8,004 nucleotides of DNA from Bacillota bacterium (GCA_021820675.1 JAKADI010000058.1:1-8004); one strand, 5' to 3'. Positions 1-6,185 are shown, counted from the first letter of the stretch. Notes: generated by a model from the sequence alone, not told the origin. Program-made: numbers and translations.

Positions 1-1275
1 ATCAATTGTTCCCAAGAGCATCATCAAGTCGAATAGAGCCCGAATGCTTTGAAAACCATTGCTATGGGCGGCAAGTCCGCGCATGGCATGAAACGCGACG
101 GGACGGCCCAGTGTGTGACTATACTGTGTACCATAAAAGTCGGTCCACGGTTGCGGTAATATTACCGGATGATTCATTGCGGTTTGACCCATTTCGAGGG
201 CCAATCGCACAATCGTTTTACGCGGAACATGGGTAATACTTTCTGCCCAGGTCGGCGTACATGTTCTCAGGCGATTTTTCAAAATTTGAAAAGCCGGCAT
301 AAACGTTCGTCCCTGATAGGTATAAGTTCCCTCCAACTGCCCTAATCCCTTGGCTTTTTTAAAGGGCACAAACTGTCCGGAGGACAATACGACCATCATA
401 TCGCCGTCATCTGCGTGCCAAATGCGTCCGTCTTGAGCCGTTCCCGGTGCATGTTCCACCAAGGCCGCCGCATTGGTATAACGCCTTAAAAATTCGACAT
501 CATACAATTCTTCCTGAACCAACACGTGCATGAGAGCCATCAGCAAAGCACCATCTGTTCCGGGATGAATCGGGACCCATTCGTCAGCTAAAGCCCCGTA
601 CCCACTGCGAACGGGATTAACGACGACGAAGCGACCACCATGGTCTTTTAACTTGGAAATCGCCAACTTCAAAGGATTGGAGGGGTGATCTTCCGCGACA
701 CCTATCAAGATAAACATCCGCGCGTGTTCCACGTCAGGCCAGCCAAACTCCCAAAAGCTTCCCCCGATCGAATACATGCCTCCTGCTGCCATATTGACCG
801 AGCAAAACCCACCATGAGCGGCCCAATTGGGCGTGCCAAATTGCTTGGCCCAATAGCCGTTGAATGCTTGCATCTGGTCCCGACCCGTAAAATAGGCGAG
901 ACGTTCCGGATTCGTACGGCGAATATCTCGAAGCCATTGTTCCACCGTGGAAAGCGCGGTTTCCCAACTAACGGGTACCAGCTCCCCTGATCCGCGTTCA
1001 CTGCCAGGAGCCCGCATCATGGGTTGTGTCAGCCGTGCCGGAGAATATTGGGTCATGATGCCAGCTCCGCCTTTCGCGCACCAGACCCCGTGGTTCACTG
1101 GCGACTCGGGAATTCCCGAAATAAACCGGATACGCTCGTCCTCGACGGTTACTTCGATCCCACAGCGGCATGCACACATGTAGCACGTGGTATGCACCTT
1201 GCGACTCGACGCAGGCTGCGATTGAGCGGACGTATTCAGGTCTTGCAATGATTGCGCATTCTTATCTGTGGCCAT
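1..1275 (-). CDS. Molybdopterin oxidoreductase catalytic subunit, SoeA-like (partial, C-terminus off the left edge)
   Basis: The frame is open for 425 codons from the ATG at 1275-1273 to the window edge, so this is the N-terminal part of a larger protein (the family usually has 700 or more residues). It is a DMSO-reductase-family molybdoenzyme. An N-terminal [4Fe-4S] site reads C31-x2-C34-x3-C38-x27-C66, followed by K68, the lysine usually placed between cluster and pterin. C158 (GGFCSVNMAAGG) is the likely Mo-ligand position. GVAEDHPSNP (192-201) and VNPVRSGYGALADEW (219-233) belong to the MGD-binding core. There is no twin-arginine or other signal peptide, which suggests a cytoplasmic enzyme. 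From memory, the segment around 148-240 most resembles SoeA, the cytoplasmic sulfite dehydrogenase subunit that passes electrons to an FeS subunit and a membrane anchor; those would be encoded further left. A thiosulfate or polysulfide reductase-type role remains possible. The SD AGGGGAG lies 6 nt before the ATG. The family is certain; the substrate is inferred. Confidence 0.9.
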   Translation of the reverse strand, partial: MATDKNAQSLQDLNTSAQSQPASSRKVHTTCYMCACRCGIEVTVEDERIRFISGIPESPVNHGVWCAKGGAGIMTQYSPARLTQPMMRAPGSERGSGELVPVSWETALSTVEQWLRDIRRTNPERLAYFTGRDQMQAFNGYWAKQFGTPNWAAHGGFCSVNMAAGGMYSIGGSFWEFGWPDVEHARMFILIGVAEDHPSNPLKLAISKLKDHGGRFVVVNPVRSGYGALADEWVPIHPGTDGALLMALMHVLVQEELYDVEFLRRYTNAAALVEHAPGTAQDGRIWHADDGDMMVVLSSGQFVPFKKAKGLGQLEGTYTYQGRTFMPAFQILKNRLRTCTPTWAESITHVPRKTIVRLALEMGQTAMNHPVILPQPWTDFYGTQYSHTLGRPVAFHAMRGLAAHSNGFQSIRALFDLMMLLGTID

Positions 1276-1783
1276 AACCTTCTCCCCTCGCACTGAAACA
1301 AATATTTCTCAATCTATTCTAAGGTTACCGTCGTCCTATTCGCGTACAGAATACCTGATAGCGGCTTTCATCATTTCTTATATCCACATTTAATAAACTT
1401 TGCCGAAGGATTTTGAATTTTTTCATGGGAGTTCATGACTTATCGCAAATGGTTTACTAAGAGTTGCAGACCTCCATCCACCGTTGAAGATTGGTGATGA
1501 CAGTCGGGTAAGCCAACGGTGCAGCAAAAGGCCACAAATACGCTCCCTATCGTCATAAGTGTCTCGGTCCGAAAATTCGTGACAAAAAGAGGTAACCCCC
1601 GCTATTTTTTTACTGGAAGGAGATTTATACTGAGGGTGATATAGAGTAGACCGTGTTCAATTTGATGAGAATTCACGAAGAAGCAACGGATGATTCAGCA
1701 GCGATAACTGCGCCGGTGCTTGCACATGGTATTGGATTAGTCAGCATTTCAGCGAGATAGGTTTTTATCAAGGAGTGATAGTC
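1276..1783. other. Divergent intergenic region without a convincing gene
   Basis: About 500 bp separate the minus-strand molybdoenzyme start from the plus-strand small membrane protein start, so promoters for both should lie here. I see no convincing protein gene. A GGAAGGAG sequence at 1615-1622 looks like a ribosome-binding site, but the reading frames after it close within a few codons. GTGACA (1579-1584), 18 nt, TATTTT (1603-1608) is a weak plus-strand promoter candidate. One 8-bp inverted repeat is listed separately. Confidence 0.5.
1479..1521. repeat. 8-bp inverted repeat in the intergenic region
   Basis: CACCGTTG (1479-1486) and CAACGGTG (1514-1521) are perfect reverse complements with 27 nt between them. 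There is no T-tract after either arm, so a terminator is unlikely. The position between divergent genes would suit a regulator site, but this is a single modest repeat and may be chance. Confidence 0.35.
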
Positions 1784-2005
1784 GTGCTACGATTTCTCGT
1801 ACTCATTACACCACTGTTTTGGGCGGTCGTCTTGTATCTGATGTGGCAACGACAAAAACATCGCCGCCTTCAGGGTTCTAAGTCATTGCCTAAAAATGGT
1901 GCAGGGAAAAACCCGCAATCGACTAAGCTCGCACGGGTCATTGTGTTATATCCTGATCCTCCACCATCTGCCTCGGCCCATTTGAACGAGGATCATCCCG
2001 ACTAA
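1784..2005 (+). CDS. Small single-pass membrane protein, function unknown
   Basis: I do not recognise this family. The 73-residue product starts with MLRFLVLITPLFWAVVLYLM, a hydrophobic stretch (about residues 3-21) long enough for one membrane helix. It is followed by the basic cluster RQKHRR (23-28), which predicts a cytoplasmic C-terminus. The tail is polar and proline-rich (PDPPPSAS, 57-64) with an acidic end. The GTG at 1784 is preferred over an in-frame GTG at 1775 because AGGAG at 1771-1775 then sits 8 nt upstream; the earlier GTG would overlap that site. The gene converges on the nucleotidyltransferase gene, with only 13 nt between the two stop codons and no visible terminator there. 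It could be a small accessory membrane protein. Support comes from the start signal and hydrophobic pattern, not from homology. Confidence 0.5.
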   Translation: MLRFLVLITPLFWAVVLYLMWQRQKHRRLQGSKSLPKNGAGKNPQSTKLARVIVLYPDPPPSASAHLNEDHPD

Positions 2006-2018
2006 GAATTGTGCGATG

Positions 2019-2774
2019 TCACGGATCGCGGATAATCTCGACTGGCGAGGCCCATTGCACAAGACATCCACCAGCTGGCTTAAGGATTTGTTCAACGAAC
2101 GACGTTAATAGCGTCATGCGCGCTGCTGGTTCTAACGGATCAAGGAGAATGGTCTCGGCAAGGCGCCCTAGTTCAGGTTGTCGTTTAATAAAATCCGTTA
2201 AAATGTATTTTGACTTTGGCTGCCACCATTGATGAAATTTATAGTACCCTTCTATGGCCAACTGCATGCATAAAGGTATGAGGTACATCGTTGTGAGAGG
2301 GCTTTTTTCGATACAACCGGCCACGTCTTTAACCATATCGCACACGCGGTATCGCCACAGATCAATCTCACCCTCCCCAAATCCCCGCCGAGGCGAGTTC
2401 CATTGACATTGCGCCATCTGCGTCAGGTTTTTCACGATTCCCTCGGGATCGAAGAGAATTTGACCGTGAACAAACATCCACACGGTTGGCGAATTGTCGT
2501 CGTGAAATTCGCGCATGATCCTTTCCGCAGGATTCAAAAACAGCTCAATCTCCTGGTGGTTCCACACTTGTAACCGCCGTTGCCGCCACAACTTATCGTG
2601 CACGACGATGAAGTCCCAATCGCTCCACGCATCGTCAGACTGAGTTGCGCGAGACCCCGTCAACAGGATACCTCGTAAATGATTTCCCAGTTCCTGCCGC
2701 ATCTGGCGGATGACAAAATCCGTTACTGTATCCAATAGATGGTAAACCTCCTCCGCGTCAATACCCACGCTCAC
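2019..2774 (-). CDS. Nucleotidyltransferase-domain protein (pol-beta superfamily)
   Basis: The 251-residue product has the pol-beta-type nucleotidyltransferase signature: G40-S41 at the start of the motif and S51-D52-W53-D54 as the two metal-binding aspartates (GSRATQSDDAWSDWDF). E76 or E78 (EIELFLNP) is a candidate third carboxylate. The remainder (about 135-235) looks mostly helical, with YYKFHQWWQPKSKY at 177-190, as in the C-terminal helical domains of aminoglycoside-type nucleotidyltransferases. Such enzymes transfer a nucleotide to a small molecule, RNA or protein; the target cannot be told. The open frame continues to 3026, but that stretch lies over the dehydrogenase gene in another frame and does not look like protein. 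The start is therefore placed at GTG 2774 (alternative GTG 2768), overlapping the upstream stop by 17 nt. Neither start has a strong SD, which suggests translational coupling. Domain assignment is firm, start moderate. Confidence 0.8.
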   Translation of the reverse strand: MSVGIDAEEVYHLLDTVTDFVIRQMRQELGNHLRGILLTGSRATQSDDAWSDWDFIVVHDKLWRQRRLQVWNHQEIELFLNPAERIMREFHDDNSPTVWMFVHGQILFDPEGIVKNLTQMAQCQWNSPRRGFGEGEIDLWRYRVCDMVKDVAGCIEKSPLTTMYLIPLCMQLAIEGYYKFHQWWQPKSKYILTDFIKRQPELGRLAETILLDPLEPAARMTLLTSFVEQILKPAGGCLVQWASPVEIIRDP

Positions 2775-3696
2775 GGTCCACCACACCTTGTAGAGGCTCG
2801 TGATGAAGATACCTAAGCACATTCGCCACGAAGAATCGAGCAACCTGTTCATCGAGGCTTGGTCCCGCAATGTGCGGAGAGATTCGCACACGAGGCAATT
2901 TCCACAAAGCATCTTCAGGCGGCAAGGGCTCTGTCTCAAACACATCCAACACCGCTCCGGCGATTTCCCCTTGGTGCAACGCATCCACGAGATCGCCTTG
3001 ATGTAAAATCTCACCCCGTCCCACATTAATGATTATGGCTTGGGGCTTCATTGCCCGCAATATCGTACGATTAACAACATACTGTGTTTCGGCGGTAGCC
3101 GGTAAGGTAAGGACTAAATAGTCCAGGCTCCTCACAAACTCGGGCCACTGGGCAGGGGTAAACCCAAAGTCGACCAATCCCGGTTTGGCACTTCGGCTTA
3201 ACCCATAGACCACCATATCAAAGACTCGGGCCTTTCGCACCAACTCCCGACCGATGGATCCCAGGCCCGCAATGCCAATGGCTTGACCCTGTAGGGAACC
3301 TACAGCAAAGGGTTTCCATATTTTTTGCGATTGCTGTTGACGCGCGAGATCTAAACGCCGGACGTCCGCTAACAACTCGGCAAAGACGAATTCGGCAATG
3401 ATTGGACCGAATTGGTCCACAATCCTCGTAATCATAACGGTCGGAGATAAATCAGGATTGGCAATTAAATCATCCACACCCGCGCCCATAGACTGTACCC
3501 ATTTCAGATGACAAGCTTTCCCATAAAGATGCGGCGGAACCTTCCATCCAAAAACAATCTCCGCCATGGGAAGAATTTCTTCTAGTTCGTGTAAATCCCG
3601 GGCCATTATAACTTGACCGGGACAATGCATAATCTTGAGGATCTCCTTGAGATGCTCGTGTCCAGGCCCGTATACGACAATAATTGGTCGATTCAA
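2758..3696 (-). CDS. D-isomer-specific 2-hydroxyacid dehydrogenase, GhrA-like
   Basis: The 312-residue protein has the family's usual length and full signature. The Rossmann motif GLGSIG is at 144-149. The catalytic triad is R227 (NVGRG), E256 (DVFETEPLP) and H275 (SPHIAG). FGPIIAEFVFAELL (96-109) is the conserved segment before the cofactor domain. Such enzymes reduce 2-oxoacids (glyoxylate, hydroxypyruvate and similar) to D-2-hydroxyacids in the cytoplasm. After the second cofactor-domain strand the sequence reads GLSRSAK (S167, R168) rather than carrying an acidic residue, which favours NADPH, as in GhrA-type reductases. The TTG at 3696 is chosen because AAAGGGA (3710-3704) lies 7 nt upstream and the protein then begins just before the first strand (RPIIVVYGPG). 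The same frame is open to an ATG at 4053, but those 119 extra residues look non-coding. It is first in a two-gene minus-strand unit with the nucleotidyltransferase. The substrate is not determined. Confidence 0.9.
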   Translation of the reverse strand: MNRPIIVVYGPGHEHLKEILKIMHCPGQVIMARDLHELEEILPMAEIVFGWKVPPHLYGKACHLKWVQSMGAGVDDLIANPDLSPTVMITRIVDQFGPIIAEFVFAELLADVRRLDLARQQQSQKIWKPFAVGSLQGQAIGIAGLGSIGRELVRKARVFDMVVYGLSRSAKPGLVDFGFTPAQWPEFVRSLDYLVLTLPATAETQYVVNRTILRAMKPQAIIINVGRGEILHQGDLVDALHQGEIAGAVLDVFETEPLPPEDALWKLPRVRISPHIAGPSLDEQVARFFVANVLRYLHHEPLQGVVDRERGY

Positions 3697-3748
3697 TTTC
3701 TCATCCCTTTCGTCACCCTGCCTCAAACGCGCAATACTCGTTCTTTCG

Positions 3749-3799
3749 AGGGATGCCGATCCCGACCCGAACCTGAACATAGCGAGAGAAGGCATCCCT
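3749..3799. repeat. 9-bp inverted repeat upstream of the dehydrogenase gene
   Basis: AGGGATGCC (3749-3757) and GGCATCCCT (3791-3799) are perfect reverse complements separated by 33 nt. The repeat lies 53-103 bp upstream of the dehydrogenase start and would be in its 5' leader if transcription begins further upstream. It could be an RNA stem or an operator with two distant half-sites. No T-tract follows either arm, so it is not an obvious terminator. Confidence 0.4.
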
Positions 3800-4223
3800 G
3801 CAGAGTTTCGGAGCCACAACGACTCTCTGGCATTAAAGCGTAGGAGTCCTCCATCTCTACAGAAATTCCACTGGGCATAGACACCACTCCTACCCGCCAC
3901 CAGGTTCATAGGCAAATCGCCGTAACTTCTATTGCCGAGCCAAGATTCCCCGTTCCGTATCGTCCCTTTGGGATTCCCGATTACCACGATAAATCGTCTC
4001 CCTTGCCACAGTCGAGAAAACAGACAGAAACGCCAAAGGTTGGCCACATCCATTTGTGAGTTGCGCTACAAAATCCCTAGTATGTCTCAAATCTTGGTAA
4101 TTAATTGTGCCATTATCCTAGATCGGAATCAGCAATACGCCATATTACCGAAATATTCAGCAGCTCCATAACAGTTCACCGCTCGGCCACCGCCATCTAC
4201 GTCGTTCGGACAACGTCCCACAA

Positions 4224-4336
4224 AAGTCGTCGCGGGCCCATTCCTTGCAAACTGCATTGTGTAGAGACCGTCATGTTCCACCCTGACGGATCGCGCTATA
4301 GCGGGTGAACGCGACGACTTGACCCACCCGGTCAGG
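4224..4336. repeat. Cluster of nested inverted repeats, possible structured RNA or multi-site operator
   Basis: Five self-complementary elements fall within 113 bp. An outer 11-bp pair is AAGTCGTCGCG (4224-4234) with CGCGACGACTT (4310-4320). A short hairpin is CCGTCA (4268-4273) with TGACGG (4284-4289) and a 10-nt loop. CGCTATAGCG (4294-4303) is a perfect palindrome. CGGGTG (4302-4307) pairs with CACCCG (4325-4330), and CCTGAC (4282-4287) pairs with GTCAGG (4331-4336). Some pairings exclude others, so several folds are possible. I recognise no known riboswitch or RNA family. Either strand could be the transcribed one. Each match is visible in the sequence; the function is unknown. Confidence 0.45.
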
Positions 4337-4391
4337 CTATAAAGTAGCTAATTCGACATAGTCCGTTGCGTTATACGATTCTTTATTCCCA

Positions 4392-4417
4392 TGTCGTCCC
4401 GTCAAGAAAAAACGACA
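4392..4417. repeat. TGTCGT/ACGACA inverted repeat upstream of the operon promoter
   Basis: TGTCGT (4392-4397) and ACGACA (4412-4417) are reverse complements with 14 nt between. The two arms are centred 20 bp apart, about two helical turns, and end 18 bp before the -35 element. That spacing would suit a dimeric activator or repressor. The arms match the pentamer repeated elsewhere in this intergenic region. Confidence 0.4.
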
Positions 4418-4435
4418 AAAATGTGTCTTCCCTAA

Positions 4436-4464
4436 TTGACTAGTTAATAAAAACTGAATATTAT
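4436..4464 (+). promoter_or_regulatory. Sigma-A/sigma-70-type promoter for the SCP2-ADH-R2lox-ALDH operon
   Basis: TTGACT (4436-4441) and TATTAT (4459-4464) are separated by exactly 17 nt. Each hexamer matches the housekeeping consensus (TTGACA, TATAAT) at five of six positions, and the surrounding sequence is A/T-rich. Transcription would begin near 4471 and give a leader of roughly 210 nt before the SCP2 start codon. This is the best promoter I see in the window and it points into the operon. Confidence 0.65.
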
Positions 4465-4556
4465 TGTTTTGTAGTCTTAACCGAAAATACATACATCGAA
4501 CATTTTCACCGCAAATTCTGGAAATGTTTAGCGAATGATTCCTAGTCCTCTGTCGT

Positions 4557-4640
4557 TGTTGGTGAAAATTCTGTGCGATGTTGGCGCACTTTTTCTAAAT
4601 CCCAAGATCCAAGAGCGGAGTGATAGCTCCATCACCAACA
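4557..4640 (+). repeat. Long-range 9-bp inverted repeat in the operon leader
   Basis: TGTTGGTGA (4557-4565) can pair with TCACCAACA (4632-4640), enclosing the terminator-like hairpin. The loop of that hairpin contains a second TGTTGG (4579-4584) that could compete for the same CCAACA arm. GGAG (4617-4620) and CTCC (4627-4630) form a further small stem. The arrangement suggests alternative leader RNA folds but is unproven. Confidence 0.4.
4573..4594 (+). terminator. Terminator-like hairpin in the operon leader (candidate attenuator)
   Basis: GTGCG (4573-4577) pairs with CGCAC (4585-4589) around a 7-nt loop and is followed directly by five T residues, then CT. No plus-strand gene ends upstream, and the hairpin lies between the promoter at 4436-4464 and the first gene. 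If it works at all it would act as a leader attenuator. The 5-bp stem is short, so termination may be weak or depend on another factor. Confidence 0.4.
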
Positions 4641-4667
4641 CGAGTCTTGTAGTTTGTGGTTCTCTGG

Positions 4668-4676
4668 AAAAGGGGG
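4668..4676 (+). promoter_or_regulatory. Ribosome-binding site that sets the SCP2 start
   Basis: AAAAGGGGG lies 7 nt before GTG 4684. An ATG at 4682 has similar spacing but is in another frame that closes at 4789 without resembling a protein. A TTG at 4654 in the SCP2 frame lacks a comparable site. Confidence 0.65.
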
Positions 4677-4683
4677 AAATCAT

Positions 4684-5112
4684 GTGGGATATGAAATTTT
4701 TAGCGATGAATGGGCCCGTCACTGGGGAGAGCAGGTCAAGCAAAATATGGCTTACCGTACTGCTGCCGCGTCATGGGAATGGCCTTTAGTGTTATTGATA
4801 GAGCGGGATCCTTCCGTTGGCATCACGGAGGATCGCGGCGTCTATCTGGATTTATATCATGGGGAATGCCGAGAAGCTCGAGCCGCGACCAAACACGACA
4901 TTGAACAGGTGCCATTTGTCATTCAGGGCGATGCATATACCTGGGTCGAAGTGCTCCGGGGAAAGTTGGAGGCCATCTCGACCATTATGCGAGGCAAACT
5001 GCGGTTGACTAAAGGGAACATGAGTACTTTGGCAGGATATGTGTTAGCCGCGCAAGAATTAGTCAAATCCGCACAAGGTCTGGAATCGGTGTATCCAGAG
5101 GGATTAGCGTGA
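4684..5112 (+). CDS. SCP2 sterol-carrier-like lipid-binding protein
   Basis: The 142-residue product resembles stand-alone SCP2 (sterol carrier protein 2) domain proteins, which bind fatty acids, acyl-CoAs or other hydrophobic ligands in an internal cavity and have no catalytic residues. The pattern is an N-terminal amphipathic helix with FSDEWARHWGEQV (6-18), sheet strands through VLLIERDP (36-43) and GVYLDLYHGEC (52-62), and then the characteristic segment IQGDAYTWVEVLRGKLEAISTIMRGKLRLTKGN, split here for reference as 80-92 and 93-112, ending in a helix (115-131). No signal peptide is visible, so the protein should be cytoplasmic. It is the first gene of the operon. Its TGA overlaps the GTG of the alcohol dehydrogenase gene by 4 nt (GTGA), a classic coupling arrangement. 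In this setting it may hold or present the hydrophobic substrate of the R2lox downstream. The assignment rests on pattern recognition, without a structure search. Confidence 0.75.
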   Translation: MGYEIFSDEWARHWGEQVKQNMAYRTAAASWEWPLVLLIERDPSVGITEDRGVYLDLYHGECREARAATKHDIEQVPFVIQGDAYTWVEVLRGKLEAISTIMRGKLRLTKGNMSTLAGYVLAAQELVKSAQGLESVYPEGLA

Positions 5113-6152
5113 GAGCTGTTACCTTTCGAGGAACTCACCAGGTAGCGGTTGACGAGATCCCCGAGCCGACCATATTGGAGGGGGCCGATGCCGTTGTCCG
5201 CGTTCAGCGTGCCGCCATTTGCGGTTCCGACCTTCATCTTTACCACGGAACCATTCCCGGCATTCTCCCCGGGATGACCATCGGGCACGAATTTGTCGGT
5301 ACCGTCGAATCCGTTGGCTCGCAGGTGCAGTACCTGAAGAGTGGGGATCGGGTCGTGGGCACCTTTCATATTGGATGTGGAGGCTGCCCAGCCTGTCGCC
5401 GTGGAGACTTTCACCAATGCTCTCAAGGCGGCGTGCTAGGCTATGGTATCGCATTTGGCAATCTGGCTGGCTCGCAAGCGGATTTTGTGCGTATTCCCCA
5501 CGCAGACATTAATCTTCGAATCATTCCACCATCTCTTGATTGGGACCGAGCCCTATTCTGCGGTGATATTTTGACGACAGCCTTTGGGGCAGTCAAAAAC
5601 GCCGGAGTCCAGCCGGGTGAAACCGTGGCCGTCATTGGATGTGGACCAGTCGGCCTGATGGTTGTGATATCGGCGTTGGTGCAAGGAGCCGGCCGGGTGG
5701 TGGCGATTGACAGGTTGACCGAAAGAACCAAAAGGGCCGAGAGTTTAGGCGCGGTTCCGCTATCATCAGAAGAAAAGAATCCCATTTCCGCCATTAACCA
5801 ATTAACGCAGGGAGAAGGAGCCGATGTGGTCATCGAAGCAGTCGGAGGCTCTAAAACACTTGAAATGGCTTTTCAACTGGTTCGGGGCGGAGGAAGAATT
5901 TCAGCCATAGGAGTCACGGCCGAAGACACATTAGCCTATCCCCTCATGAGTTCTTTAACCAAGGACATAACGTTTCGAATTGGCGTAGCCAATATTCACC
6001 GGGACATTGACGAAACCCTCGCACTGGTCACCTATGGGCGGATTGATCCTACCGTAATCATTTCGCATCACCTGCCATTGTCTCGCGCTCCTGAAGGATA
6101 TCGCCTGTTTGCCGAACGGCAAGCGCAAAAGGTGCTCTTGGCCTTAGATTAA
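5109..6152 (+). CDS. Zinc-dependent medium-chain alcohol dehydrogenase
   Basis: The 347-residue protein is a medium-chain dehydrogenase with both zinc sites. Catalytic zinc ligands are C38 (CGSD), H60-E61 (GHE) and probably D153. Structural zinc ligands are C90, C93, C96 and C104. The Rossmann motif GCGPVG is at 177-182, and D201 (VVAIDRL) at the end of the second strand indicates NAD rather than NADP. Enzymes of this type oxidise primary or secondary alcohols to aldehydes or ketones. The CGSDLHLYHG and GHEFVG style resembles the group annotated as glutathione-independent formaldehyde-dehydrogenase-like, but the substrate cannot be read from sequence. The GTG start at 5109 overlaps the SCP2 stop, with AGAGGGA (5097-5103) 5 nt upstream. 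The likely role is oxidation of the alcohol made by the R2lox encoded 46 nt downstream. Family very sure; substrate inferred. Confidence 0.93.
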   Translation: MRAVTFRGTHQVAVDEIPEPTILEGADAVVRVQRAAICGSDLHLYHGTIPGILPGMTIGHEFVGTVESVGSQVQYLKSGDRVVGTFHIGCGGCPACRRGDFHQCSQGGVLGYGIAFGNLAGSQADFVRIPHADINLRIIPPSLDWDRALFCGDILTTAFGAVKNAGVQPGETVAVIGCGPVGLMVVISALVQGAGRVVAIDRLTERTKRAESLGAVPLSSEEKNPISAINQLTQGEGADVVIEAVGGSKTLEMAFQLVRGGGRISAIGVTAEDTLAYPLMSSLTKDITFRIGVANIHRDIDETLALVTYGRIDPTVIISHHLPLSRAPEGYRLFAERQAQKVLLALD

Positions 6153-6185
6153 CATCGGATGGAAAGCCTATTTGAACCGAGTGAT

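Larger units (their letters stand above)
3697..4435. other. Large divergent intergenic region rich in inverted repeats
   Basis: Together with the leader to 4683, this makes nearly 1 kb between the starts of two divergent operons. No frame on either strand shows a plausible protein: short open stretches occur, but they lack family motifs and good start signals. It contains several inverted repeats (listed separately) and a cluster of GTCGT/ACGAC pentamers. The minus-strand dehydrogenase must have its promoter here, but I see no clear one close to its start. Confidence 0.55.

Noticed and set aside
685..1251. Several 60-100 codon frames on both strands within the first 1.3 kb
   Set aside because: They are shadows of the molybdopterin oxidoreductase gene, whose frame is continuously open from 1275 to the edge with clear motifs. 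That gene is intact, not broken.
1653..1760. 35-codon frame (GTG 1653 or ATG 1665) just before the small membrane protein gene
   Set aside because: No good SD precedes either start, and the product has no recognisable feature. A leader peptide cannot be excluded, but nothing supports it.
2775..3026. Upstream extension of the nucleotidyltransferase frame
   Set aside because: It lies entirely over the conserved C-terminal part of the dehydrogenase gene, and its residues do not look like a protein domain.
3697..4053. 119-residue N-terminal extension of the dehydrogenase frame to an ATG at 4053
   Set aside because: The extension shows no domain, is unlike any family member, and would make the enzyme far longer than usual. 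The TTG at 3696 has a well-placed SD and starts just before the first strand.
4174..4192. Minus-strand GGTGGCCGAGCGGTGAAC, similar to the D-arm of a tRNA-Ser
   Set aside because: No anticodon arm, T-arm or acceptor stem can be formed from the flanking sequence, so a short chance match is more likely than a tRNA or remnant.
4275..4284. Minus-strand AGGGTGGAAC, matching the start of the T-box consensus
   Set aside because: The following bases do not continue as CCGCG, and no specifier stem or typical antiterminator is evident. The nearest minus-strand gene is about 580 bp away and is not an aminoacyl-tRNA or amino-acid gene.
4535..4789. 84-codon plus-strand frame in the operon leader
   Set aside because: It has only a weak GGAA upstream, overlaps the SCP2 gene by about 100 nt, contains the terminator-like hairpin, and shows no recognisable domain.
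4923..5833. Minus-strand frames opposite the SCP2 and alcohol dehydrogenase genes
   Set aside because: They are antisense shadows of well-supported genes and have no start signals or domains of their own.
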